From Sipunculus nudus (Eukaryota; Annelida; Sipuncula; Golfingiida; Sipunculidae), in assembly GCA_026874595.1 (NCBI GenBank), contig CM049320.1, positions 2,015,501-2,079,500 on the forward strand: a stretch of DNA of 64,000 nucleotides, read 5' to 3'. The position numbers were made by a program, and so were the translations under genes. A model generated the notes under the pieces. It saw nothing but the letters and a program-made list of their open reading frames with translations. It was not told the DNA's origin and ran no database searches. How positions within the stretch are numbered: the first letter of the stretch is position 1; every line of letters starts with the position of its first letter. Below are positions 46,901 to 60,900 of this stretch, one piece after another.

Positions 46901-49900
46901 GAACCGGAACAAATTGCCAACTGCAGCTACTGCACTGAGTGAACTCTTGACCTGTACCTAGCTGTAATGAGTAAACTCCTGACCTGTTGCCTAATCTGGC
47001 AGTCTGCCAAAGCTATAAATAGATCCAGACTGACCTTTGGCCTGTTGCCAAATTTCATATAGTTGGCAGTCTGCAAAGATATTTAAAGATACTGATACAG
47101 TCTTGGCTCGTTAGTAAATCTGTTTTAATATACTGAAAGACTTTGTCTAAAATGCTTTTCTTCAAGCTGATATATTCATATCAGTTTTATCAAACTAGTT
47201 AGAATAATAAAGGATACAGTCATTTAATTGTTAAAGGTCTGATAATTCTGCCAAAAATCATTTAAGTTAACTTGAACAAATGCCTCCTAAGAATCATTTT
47301 TGCGCAATGGTGGAGAAGTTGAAACAACAATTTCGCAGAAGGCGGCTTTTGCAGCCCTCAGTTTTTATTAGGCTTACTAATGGTTAAAGACCAACTTCAG
47401 CTTTCTATGACTACCAAAAATCAACGAACACAATCAATTCTAATACAATTGAAAGAACCCTAACCTAGGAACATGCTTGTGTAAAATTAAACGATTCAAT
47501 TTGACAGTTTATTGATATAACGTTTAGAGCTGAAATATGCTAATATTATGAGTTTTTTACCCGTAAAAAAATAAAGTTGATGCAGGTGGCGCCACCAATA
47601 CCTCAATTACAAATATGAGTCATGTCACCAATATTTGCATGAAATGTATTGATGATAGCTTCAGCCGTTGCTGATATTGTAATTTTAGTATCCTGTTTTG
47701 GACAAATGCCTAAGTTCAGCTTTCTGTAAATAGGCAATAAAAAATTAATCAAACTAGAACCATTCGAACAAATTTGAGAGAAATTGTTTCAGAGATTTTT
47801 TTCTGTGAAATATTGAATAATTCGCGTGGACAGTTTCGGAGAAGAAGATAAAGTTTTTTATAAGCTTTTTCCTTATAAATTTTAAAAAAATACAGAAAGC
47901 CAAAAAAAAATAGCAAAATCCGATAGAGTATTTTAGATGACTGATTTTTGCATAACATTTGGTAATGCTAGTTTTCGCCGTTTTCGAGACAGTATGGGTT
48001 AACATACGGACAACGGACGAAGGACGAAGCCACACCATCGTATTACTTCTCAGGTTCGCTAAAACGTACTCATCCAACATGTCACAGTATGTTCAACGTA
48101 TGGTGTAACATGTGTTTGATGTTTATATGCTTTTTCTGAGAGTTAACTATATGGCCTCTGATTATGTGAATTGGAAAGTCTTCCTTCGGCGAATAAATAA
48201 TATCTCTTCTTTTGAGTTGAACGAATTTGCTTTAATACAGTCACAACAATTTACCGGGAGTCAATCTGGCTAATATGCATGATAATAACGTTGTGTTTAT
48301 ATATGTCTACAGGAAAGCATGTAAGTTAGCCTGATTGGATACTTTTGTAATCCTGTTACATAATTAAATATGTTTAAACCATGATCTCTCGTCAGAAGAT
48401 GATTATTTCTTTAATTATTACAATACAACATGAGACAATATCAACATTATAACTGTCATATAATGATGCGACTGACAACAGAAACATCTCATTATCAGAA
48501 AAGATAGATCATCTAAACTATTAGTGAACTACCACTTCCACTGTTAATATTTTACAACACTGCCCTATCGTAGTCAGGCAACAAAATACTATTTGTTACA
48601 GTGCACATGAACCTTCCCACATTTTGTTGAATTGAGGCCTTAAAATGGTTTACAACAACATGTCTTCGTCTCCTTGTCTGTTAATCATTGTGTAGCACCA
48701 TGTAACTGGCTGACCTTGTCTGTTAATCATTGTGTAGCACCATGTAACTGGCTGACCTTGTCTGTTAATCATTGTGTAGCACCATGTAACTGGCTGACCT
48801 TGTCTGTTAATCATTGTGTAGCACCATGTAACTGGCTGACCTTGTCTGTAGCTTCTACGTCGGCACCTCTGTCGATCAAAGCTGACACCACCCCGCTATG
48901 GCCGGCTTCCGTGGCAGCCATCAAACTTGACGAGCCATTCTTTTAATATTACAGAAATCTTGCTTTTAAAAGTTTACGGAATATCACAATCATATGAACT
49001 TTAGACATTTTTTTAAATCACACAAAAAAGAAAAAAAACACGTCGGGTTTGGAATTATACATTCATAATAATTGTCTATGTCACTGTTTCTATTATCTCA
49101 ATCCACGTAATGTGAGTAAAATTATAGCTATTAATAGCAAGATATAATTTAATATAATAAATAAAGGGGTACCTAATAATAATTCAGTATTAATTACGGT
49201 AAAACCGCTATTGCACCTCAGCACCATCTTATGTTCAATAAGTGAAACATACGATATTTCAGTAAGGCATAAAAACTGGATAAAACTGGATAATTGAGTG
49301 ATTTCCAACGAGAATACACGATGTTTCATGACCTCGAGCTAAAATAGGATCATAGCTAACGTTTAATAAACTATATAGATATTTTAAATTTCTAAAAGGT
49401 TCAACGTATGAATAATAGATGGCGCTGAGAAGCAAAAGCGGTAGGTACCGTAAATAGCAATAATCATCTTCAAAGATACCAAAATTTAATCACATAAAGA
49501 AAGATGATGATACGCAAAATCATTTTATATAAAGTTGGCATACCGCTGTTTTCATATCGATTTGAGCCCCTCTGTCCAGCAGAAGATTAACCATGTCCGT
49601 ATGGCCGTAGGCTGAGGCAATAACAAGAGGGCTCTCGCCAGCCTACAGGAAAGGGAAAAATGTAATGTGGATTTTTCCCTGCTCAGTATAAATGTTCATA
49701 TATACTTTAGAACTCAAAATGTTTGGGGGAACATAACTAGCAATGTTATGTAGTCAGCATTACGGAATTTCTAATTAAAATTTTCACTAACATCTTAAGA
49801 CATAACCCAACAATATACTCAGGATCAACGAGAAAATGAGACTTATCATTTTTTATGAGCTATCAAGAAAGACACAATAACCTGTTTCCCTTTATGTCGA

Positions 49901-52900
49901 GATTCAGGCCAAGGAAACTATGGCGGGCGATATTATATGGAACATGACCTTCTCATGGTATTGATAATATTTACCCGGTCGATGTGGTTTATCTTTGCTC
50001 CTTTATCCAACAAGATCCTGGCCACAGCCAAGCATCCGTTTCTAGCAACATGCCACAGCGGGGTCCTCCCAGCCTTTAAAAAACCACGTGAGTTCTTAAT
50101 CATCATAGATAAAAAGTATTGAACATATGAGATTGATGTTATAATACATACAAGACAAATTATTGCTTATATTAAATTAATCTATAACTCATAAACACTT
50201 CTATTTCGCAATGACATATTGTTAACAATTTTGTTTAATAAAATGCCAAGAATAAAGTAGTCGAATAATTAACATGTTCTTATTATGTTTGAAATTTTCT
50301 GGAATCCATCATCACCTTATCTTGATGATCAGGTTTTGCTCTCAATGTCAAAAGATAGTTGACCACGTTGATATGACCTCCGATACATGCATAGCTCAAG
50401 GGTGTCAGCTGGTCCTGTAAAAATCGGTTCCTTATTAATTGGTGACCTTTGGCGTGCAAATTTTATCTAGGAAACCTGAATCTGACCCTAGTCATAATGA
50501 TTCTTTCTACCAAACATACACCTAAAAAGTCTGTATCTAGGAAACCTGAATCTGACCATGGTCATAATGATTCTTTCTACCAAACATACACCTAAAAAGT
50601 TTGTATCTAGGAAACCTGAATCTGACCCTGGTCATAATGATTCTTTCTACCAAACATACACCTAAAAAGTTTGTATCTAGGAAACCTGAATCTGACCCTG
50701 GTCATAATGATTCTTTCTACCAAACATACACCTTAAAAGTCTGTATCTAGGAAACCTGAATCTGACCCTGGTCATAATGATTCTTTCTACCAAACATACA
50801 CCTAAAAAGTCTGTATCTAGGAAACCTGATTCTGACCCTGGTCATAATGATTCTTTCTACCAAACATACACCTAAAAAGTCTGTATCTAGGAAACCTGAT
50901 TCTGACCCTGGTCATAATGATTCTTTCTACCAAACATACACCTAAAAAGTCTGTATCTAGGAAACCTGAATCTGACCCTGGTCATAATGATTCTTTCTAC
51001 CAAACATACACCTAAAAAGTCTGTATCTAGGAAACCTGATTCTGACCCTGGTCATAATGATTCTTTCTACCAAACATACACCTAAAAAGTCTGTATCTAG
51101 GAAACCTGAATCTTACCCTGGTCATAATGATTCTTTCTACCAAACATACACCTAAAAAATCTGTATAAAAATTATTTCTGCTTCAGATTTACCTTGTTAG
51201 AATAGCAGCCCCACAATATCTATTTTTTAAAAGCACAACTTGATATGGTGTATGTGTTGGTCTAATTAGAAGGATGAGTATTTGCTAAGAATTTAATAAT
51301 ATTTAATTTAGTTACTTACTTTATCAGGGAGATCGATCTTGGCGTTTCGCTTGTGCAGGACTTTAACGATATCACAGCTGCCTATGGATGACGCTTTCGC
51401 CAAAGCCGTAAGCCTTTGCTGTTCAAAGAGGAAAAACCTATACGTTATTCTCATCATATTCTTGAAAAAAATTATTCTGTAACACTGTTGTAATAAAAAA
51501 TCTTTCATTGAAAATATGTTATATTATTAATGTTATAATAAACAAACTTCTTCTGCAGGTGTGTAAGGGGAAAATGGTTATCCCCCATTGTTCATCAATG
51601 GTATTGTCATCGGATGATGTTGACGAGTATTCTGGTTGTTATGTTACCTTGATATGATATGGACGTATAGATAATCTGAATTATGTGCAAGAAGAATATA
51701 ATTCTCACATGATATGACAGGAAAGAGGCTACACTTACCATATTTTGAATATTCACATCAGCTCCATGTTCACACAACATTTTTACTACCTCAAGTTGTC
51801 CTTTGGCCGAGGCAAGTCCCAGTGGCGTATCCAAGTTCTTCAAGAACAAAGAGATTTTCAAAAATCTAGTGAAAGAGTATAATTCGCTTTATTTTTTGTC
51901 ATATGTTAATCGTTCTAGACAAATCGATCCACAAACGGGATAATTATGTGCATGTCATAATTCACGTGCTGCAAATGTAAATGTTTAGTTTTCATAATGT
52001 TTGTATTGGTATAGGGAAGTAATTTTTGTTTATTGATTTGCTATTTATTGATATTTTTTATATGTGGCATGCTATTTTCAAAGTTGCTTAAGGTTGCTTT
52101 CAAAGCTTACAGGTGCTATGTCAGGCCGGTATGTTCATGATCGTAATAGGTTTGCTGTGATATAACCCATATGTTAATGAATGTAAAATAACGGTATTTT
52201 TTTTGGAAAGCAGACAGGAATAAGATCCAATTTAGGCCGTAGACTTGCCTTGTGTTTAATGGGATAATGCTGCAGTTTATCTTCTGTGAAGCAGTCTTTA
52301 CCTTTAAGTTTATCTTGTCTCACAGAGATGTCCCTAAACGGCCTAACATAATGCTATTTAAACTATTCTGCGGGCTTTAGTTAAGACAAGCAGTTAATAC
52401 TGTCTAGATTGGAATATCACGGCTATTGTTTCATTCTTTAATTTAAAGTTTAACTTTCTTATATATGTGTGATTCTGTATGAGTTATGGTGTCTCAGTGC
52501 ATCTCAAATTCTAAATAAAAACATGAATCTTAAGGATCACAAGGAAAAGTGGTATAGCAAATCATAGTCAACAGATTAGCCACGATGTATTTATTCTATC
52601 TATTTCACTTCATTGTTTCATTGCACGCAACACTTACCTTTGTTTGCTGGTTGATGTTTTCACCATTCTCCAATAAATATTTTACTACTTCAACTTTTCC
52701 CTCTTCCGAAGCAACTGCCAGAGGTGTGCTACCATCCTTGAGGAGGAAAATAGAAGGATCACAAAATTATAAAAATGGTGGACACCTAATTTATTTGTAA
52801 TTGTAAAGGACTATCAGATGCCTTTAAATAAATCAATTAAAAAATGTGAACCACACTAAAACCGAAAGCATTGTGCACGTTTATGGAAGGACGTAATTAT

Positions 52901-55900
52901 CTCTAAAAATACGCCTTTTTGATACTATTTTGCTTTATCTTTAGTAAGTATCTAATCTTTATCTTTATAAAAGATATTTATCTATATTTTATGCTTTATC
53001 TTTAATAACTTTATAAAGTTATTTTGGATAATCATTGTACAGCAATCGACAATGTGGGACGCAACCATTTAACCAACATGGTTTGGTACTTTCCAGACAA
53101 GAATACTCTTTTTCGCTTTATATTAATTGATCTTAGATAGCTTTCAGAAACAAGCATGCACAGACCGTACTGTAATGTTATTCCATAAACGTATATGCGA
53201 GCAGGTACTTGCAATACAAAGGAATGCATAGAGTGTTTAGTTTACCTTAGCTTTCTGTGATTTGTCCGCTCCATGAGCAACCAGCTTCTTCACAATTTTT
53301 TCATTTCCTGAATAGGCGGCTCTCAAAATGGCCGTGTGTCCTTCCTAAGATTTAAAATTATTGTATTAAAAACAAGATATCAATGAATCTAAGGTTCACA
53401 CTATGTAATACTTTGCATCATACTGGGCCAACTGGAAATATAATATTGAATGTTAAAAACACCGTTTGAGCACGCTTTAACTATCCCGTGCAAATGCGAC
53501 AATTTTAGTAGATGAAATCACCGAGGTCTAAATCAGAAATCCGTTAACATTATAACTGTTACTTGAAATCAATTAAGATTATTATCGTTTTATTGTATCT
53601 GCATTGGTCCAGCTTAAGCCTAGTTCTCAAGGCGTCTGATGGCTCAAAAACGGCAAGCCAGAACGTGACATTGTCTTGAATGAATATGATAAAGATTCAT
53701 GACCTCGTTCTCGCGAAATTATCACACGGTATTTCACGTTCATGTAAGGTACTGCCACGATATGGTTACGCTAATTAAATAGGTGCTGCCAGCCTGTGTC
53801 CAGAGAGGTCCAGCAAGGTGCTGCCAGCCCGTGTCGAGTGAGGTGCTACCAGCCTTGGTCCACTGAGGTCTAGCGAGGTGCTACAAGCCGAGGTCCAGTG
53901 AGGTGCTGCTAGCCGAGGTCCAGTGAGGTGCTGTCAGCCGGGGTCCACTGAGGTCAAGTGTGGTTCTGTCAGCCGGTGTCCAGTGAGGTTCCGCCAGCGG
54001 GTGTCCAGCGGGGTGCCACCAGCGGGTGTCCAGTGAAGTGCCGCCAGCGGGTGAGGTGCCGCAAGCGGGTGTCCAGTGAGGTGCTACCTACGGGTGTCCT
54101 GTGAGGTGCTTCTAGCAGATGTCCAGGGAGGTGCAGTGAGTTGCCGCCTTTCTGGATCCAGGACCACTAGTCCAAGAGATCTAGAGACTATTAGAGACTT
54201 TGTGCTTCTACTAAAGTTTTTATTTAGTGCATGCACCAGTGTATCATGTGAGGCGTAACAGGCTAGGAACCCGATCTGGTAGGTGATTTTGAAATCTGTA
54301 TTTTTATGTTCTTTTAATATACTCTTGTTGTCTTAACCGGTGACTTGTGATTTGTTGTGTGCCTGAGTACTGATACGTTGAGTGCGCCATCAAAACCATA
54401 CAATCTCTACTTTTCCACGTTGAACCAAAGGCAGCCGTAAGATCAACCTTTTCCCTTGGGCACCAGAAAGGGATATTTTTATATCGGGTGAGAGATTTTA
54501 CGGTATCCTTTGGCATTAGGCCACAATCTGGGACAAAAGGGTTTGCTGTCGCCCAACTCAAAGAGTTTGACACCCAAAATCTTTTCCACCTAGGAAGAGG
54601 TGCTGTGAGGTGCAAAGTTCGGTACCAGGGCCACCTGAACATCTCGCAGCCACTTGCGTTCATTCATATTGTTCCTCGGCAAAGGACATGTCCTACCAAG
54701 TCCTCCCACGACCTCCCGGAAAATTGGTGAACCGTAGACATCACGTATTTAAGTCTTAAGCACGCTAAGACGTATGTAGTGCAACATTTTTTTTTCTTTG
54801 CTATGATTCTTTAAGCATTTCCTAGTAGGCTACTGATAATGAAAACCCTACAAGTGTAGAATCTAAGTAATCGCGTTGTGAGGGACCATTGGATATGTTC
54901 TGTTCCAGTTACTTAACAAACAGAGAGAGTGAAAAGCTGTTTTTGCAAACATAATATGCAGCAGTACACCAGAAAAACGTAAAACCTTGATTTTATATTG
55001 CGTTATAACAAAAATGCAAATTTAAGACATATCAAATGACATGTTCAAGAGGAAATATGATTTATAACATTAATTGCCATTAATATGACAAATAGCATTG
55101 AAATAGTTACCGAGGTTTGCATGTTGACATCGGCACCTTCTTCAATCAGCAGGTCAACCACAGGTTCATTGGCGATCTCACACGCGGCCATTAGAGGAGT
55201 GTCACCGGTCTGTAACACAGTGAACTCGTCAGGGACTTATTTACGGAAATCATGCCGAGCAAGGTATCAGGATACTGATTAATGATATTTATTATAATGT
55301 TTTATTATTATACATGTACGTTAATGGACCAGTAAAACCCAGTTTATAATTATGAGTAATAACTAATTTTTCTATTCATATATGTCCACTACAGCTTTTT
55401 TAAATTTTAATCTAGTCGGAATCTTATAACAGTGATTAGGATTTAGGGTATATTTAAATGCAATAAATGTAATTATAAAGTTTCGGGAAATGGCTTATAG
55501 TCGAAAAGTTCTATATCAAGGATATCTCTTTAAATGCCTTCATGTCAAATAATAAACTTTAGAAAACCAAAGAATGATCTGTTAGGTATTCTTTTAAAAT
55601 AAACTCTGGGTCTTTTAACTAATAATCATCTCCTGCATTTAAGCTGAGACTCCATATCTCGTTGTAGACTGGTGCGACTGGAATGTTAGATCAAAACCAT
55701 GAACTATACCCTGTTTTACTCACAGAGGATGAACTAAAACTATCATGAAATATACATGACGAAAGATTGTCCTAATAACTACTTTAACTCATGGTCAGAG
55801 TATTATACTAACAACCATAAAAAATGTCATTTTTTTTTTTTTTAGAAAACTTAATTATTCAGCAATATCATTACCCATGATAAAGCTCCTCAAAATTGGA

Positions 55901-56894
55901 AAGTGTTCAGCAATGATAATTTTACCTTCAGAGCCGCAATAATCAATCACTTGAAGTGATATGACCCAGGTCGTTAAATATAGTGGCCGGCCTGCAGGAG
56001 GCTCATACAGGTAACCTAAGTTTTAAGATTACCTTGGCAGGGAACGGATGGAGATTGTGTTTTCTTAACCAACTGAGTAACTTCTTCAGTGATACCGACT
56101 TAATTTCCAAAGTGGATAAGATTTTTTTAAATTTTTAATATATACCCATCTAGAAGGAATTGTAGCTTGCAGAATTACTTGGTTTTCCGCCTACTTGTTT
56201 GTTACATTGACATATTTTCAAGTACTGAAACATTTTAGGTCCAACTTACATGTATGCAACATTTAAAGTATGTTGCCGTGTCCCTTTTGAATTGTAAAAC
56301 ATTGACAAAGGAGCCGACGACGGATTAAAGGTTATTAAATTACAGAATACATGTATTTCTAACATATGAATGATACACCTTTAATAAATGAACCTACCGA
56401 CCCCTGGTAGTTTACGTCTGCCTTTTTCTCCAGTAAGGAACGTACCACCTCCAGGTGCCCGTTAGCAGCAGCTATCGTCAGCGGAGTGATGCCGATCTGT
56501 CAAAGGTAAACGATTTTGAATGTAGGCAATATTTCCTGGTGATTCCCCTATTGCTTCCATAACGTCAACTAATCCATAAATCCACCGATAATTTACCATG
56601 AACTGCTCTGATATGTACATGTTTCCGGCCATGACCTTTAACAGAAATACTTATCTTTCTTTCTGTTTTATTGTGTATCATTTTTCTCTACCATTCTTTC
56701 CATCAATTAATCTGTGAGAGATGTACAAATAACTGCTGATTCTTTATGTGCTCAAGAAAAAGGCAACATAGAAAGTAAAACATAATCTGATCATTATAAA
56801 AGGACTAGAAAATCACAATATTATTTATTTCTTTAATTTACATCAAGCGACGCATTTTTATTCCGTCCTAACCCTGCCGGTGAATTTCTGAATG

Positions 56895-56930
<36 letters not shown>

Positions 56931-59900
56931 ATCGCTCACCAGGTCCGGTTGGTCCACCTTTCCCTTACTATCCACAATTTCATTGACCACATCTGCGTGA
57001 CCCATACAAGCCGCTATCCACAACGCAGTTCTGCCGTCCTACATAAGATACACCAAAATAGTCTTCGTGACTTACGAATTGCAGTCCGACAACAAATTAA
57101 GATTTAGATTATAATGACTCTGGAAACTATGCCATTAGGATAACTAAACATGAACTGTGGTTACCAAAAAACTATAATATTTTGATAAATATCGACACTA
57201 ACTGTTATATATTGAGCACCGTAATAAAAGAGCTCTGGGTTATTAATGTGTCATGCTCTCTGGGGTAGTTAAACACCTTCCTCTGCATCTTAAACATTCG
57301 TAAATAATCATAGATATAACAATGTCACAGTTTGTTTGGCTAGTTATCATTGTGTCACTCTTTCGATATTTATCATAGTGCCATAGTTGCCATTGACTTT
57401 TCATAAACTAACAGTTAAATCTAGTTGGTCTCAGTGTCAAAATCGGTTCTGATAGTTATCCTAATGTCACAGTTGATAAATATTATTGGTTCATAGCTAG
57501 TTTGGCAAGTAATATAGTGTCATACTTAGTTGGGTTTTTTTCCGAATTGACATTGCAACATTTTCAATAATTCATTTATTTCAGGAACGAAAGTAAACAG
57601 GCGTTAGGGCAGAATATAAAAGTCTGTGAATATAAAACAATAAAGTTTATCCACCTCATTAGCGAAACCTATCCGCGACGACTGACACTGGGTGTTCGGG
57701 TCGGTTACATCGACAAGAAAAATCACTTTTTTTCTAATATCTCACATGAGCATGTGGAATCATTCTAATGACAAATGCATTTCAGACATGCCGTGCACAT
57801 GCTCGTTTACGCTCCCGAGGCAGCGCAAATCTTGCGCTTCTAAAGAAGCAACTGATTTTCACGCTGCCAGCTTTTACCGTTTATGATATATTTAGACACC
57901 AGATAGCGGTTCATTTTCCGCTGAAAAAAAACGTGCGTATGATGTGACAAGCAGCCAACCAGATGCCAATAAACAAATACTCGACAGGCATCCCGGCTCC
58001 GCCAATAGCTGCGCTTCAAGCGCCGCTTGATGAAAGTTAACGGTCGAATTTTAATTGCTCCCTCTGTATTCTCGCATCATTGACCGATTCGATTATGACA
58101 TTATGACTGTGTTAGCGTAGCCATGTATCTGTTGCTGCAGAACTGAAACCAGCCAGCGAGGGGTGCACGCAGCCTTTGTTGTTACGTTTCGTTTGAATTA
58201 CAACTCACCGGCCGGGCATCCTATGTGCCCAAGGCCCTAAGCAAACCACGTCTGGGGCAATTCTCTTTGAGCCTGTGGCCTGTTCAGACGGTTACCGGGG
58301 CGATGAGCTGTCACTCAAAACGAAATGAACATGATTGGCTCCATGTATTCCTCGCTTGGCCGTATCTTCCAGCACAAGGTCTCATCTGATGGGACGAAAA
58401 TACAGTGCTCCCCTTTGGTGTAGCAATTCAGGATACGAGGTCATAACAAACAGCGCTTACGATATAGGAAGTAGACCTATAGTTAAAGCACTGTGTAAAG
58501 AGCGTAATGCTCGTTTAAAAGGTCTGTAAACCAACTATTGCTCAGTGGGGAGGGTTAAGAAAACTAAAGAAAGACTACTACCTTATTCTCAACATTGACA
58601 TTGTTGACATAATGCTGACACAGTTCTCTCACCACTTCCAAGCGCCCATTCTGTGCTGCTACCATTAAAACAGTGTTCCCGTCCTGAAATGAAAAGGTAG
58701 TTTAATACTGATATTGCCCGAAGGTGGACATTCTGTTCACATTGAGCAAGGTATTTTGTAGGGACAAAACGAAGGCGGAGTATGTAAATCCAAAAGTGGG
58801 ATGTACATGTTTCATCATTAACTCTTTTCCATAAACAACAACAACAATAATAATAATAATCATCATCATCATCATCATCATCATCATTCGAGTTTTATAG
58901 CCCTTATTCCATAGTATTTAAATGTTTGGTGTAGGTATGTTTTGAGTAAGGCTTACAATTGACCAGGGTCTCTTGACTGTAAATGTGTTGAAGGCGGAGG
59001 TTTCGACATTTTTTGAGCCACTAAAGTGAATGCTCTGCAAAAAAGGATTAAGGTTGGTTCTTTGCATTAGCAGCTTGATCAAATCTTCACTTGAACGGCA
59101 GTCTGTGCTTGGTGAAGTCGGGCCAATAATGATGTAGAACTAGGTGTCATCAGCTTACGTTAAGTATTTTAACTTCATTTTATTTTACATTTATGAATAA
59201 GACGTGACAAATTTTGCACCGTGAAGGGACTTAGTTCCTTGAGGTTAATATCATCACTTTGTCACCTCAGACACAAAGGGAAATAGTTAATTATATTATA
59301 TAGTATTTAACTTAAAAGTCCAGTTACGGTAACTGTATCTGAGAACAGGGCATTATAATTAAGTTCACCAAAAAAAATTTAACGTAGTATTGATTCACGC
59401 TGTGTGGGTTCATTATCAATAGTTTACATGCAATGACCCGACTGCAAAGTCCTATCAATACATGAAATATCTGAAGTCTAGTGGTTTCTAGTGATGTCTT
59501 GTGATGTTTTTCAGACATTTTCTGAGACAACTTAATTTGATTTACAAATGCACTGTTTTACAGTAACCATATAAAACCCGCCATTACATAGCAATGTCGT
59601 CTTCTTTACACAGGTTTCCTTGTTTTGTTTTTTTAGCATTTTGAAACGTGATTACAGAGCATTTGGAATTTATTGTTTCTGTAAAAAACATACCTTGGAC
59701 CTAAAAATAAGTTGCATATTTTTCTTATTTTCACACACTTATCTCTGCATATTAATGTATGCTCGTTTAATATTTCGTTGATTAACTTATAAATACAGTT
59801 TATAAATGTATTAAAGACCCTCACCAGGGACGTAGCCAGGATTGAGGGAGGGGAGGGGGCCATCATCAGTGGCGGATCAAGAAATTCGAAAACGGGGGGG

Positions 59901-60836
59901 GGGGGGGGGGCGCTAATATGCAAGTATGGGTAATATGAAAACGGTTATATATAAAAGTATATATATATATATGTATAAAAGTATAAATATATATATGTAT
60001 ATTATTGTTATTATTATTATTTTTACTATACTTTATATATTTAAGTATATGAAAATATATACATATATATTTATTTTCAATTATGAACCATGGTATAATT
60101 AAGGCTGGTTACGGATACATGGGGAAGGTATTGGAGGGGGTTTCCCCCTCACATATTGGGAAATTTTTGAATATACATTGTAAAGAGGACATTTTGAGGC
60201 AATTCTCACAAAAAAAAGGATTTCCTGTTTCTGAAAAACTGTTCCCTTATGTCTTTGCGTTATGTTGTCAAACTGTAAAGAGGATCTATATTTACTCATT
60301 ATATTTCTTCAACATTAGGATATAAAATTTTAATCGTTTTCAGATGAGTCAATGGCGCAAAAGCGCAATCGCGTTTTTAACTATCAAAATGTTATCTTTT
60401 AAATGTAATGCTCATGGTGAAATAACTGATAACCTGAATTATTATGTAAAACTTCGCATTTTGCCGGTTTCCGTGGTCTCGACAGCACGCAGGACTCCCA
60501 AGAGCTCAACACAGATCGCGAGTTTGAGTACCGGTATCACCAGAGGAGCCGTAAGACCCTAACCAGGGCCCTGTGCTCGATCGATCTGCAGTTGTTCTGC
60601 AGCTGTTCATAAATATCCTTATACTCAACTAATAAATTTGAAAGTAATTGTAACTGCAGATAAATTAAACAATGTCAAATTGCTAATTAATTATAAGAAA
60701 TTTTAAAAATCGAAAATTAATCACGAAAATCGGAAATAAGATAAAATGAGAGATTTTGCAGCTCAACGGGGGGCCGCGCGCCGAAGGCGCCCCCTCTGGA
60801 TACGCTACTGATAGCATTTATCCGCCCCTGAATTAA

Positions 60837-60900
<64 letters not shown>

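Noticed and set aside
48674-48946. + strand frame of 90 codons with repeated SVNHCVAPCNWLT
   Set aside because: It is the antisense shadow of the 42-bp repeat and of ankyrin exon 13.
54304-54730. 119-codon - and 80-codon + strand frames in an ankyrin intron
   Set aside because: They overlap each other and neither shows a motif I recognise; possibly a decayed transposon, but not supportable as a gene.
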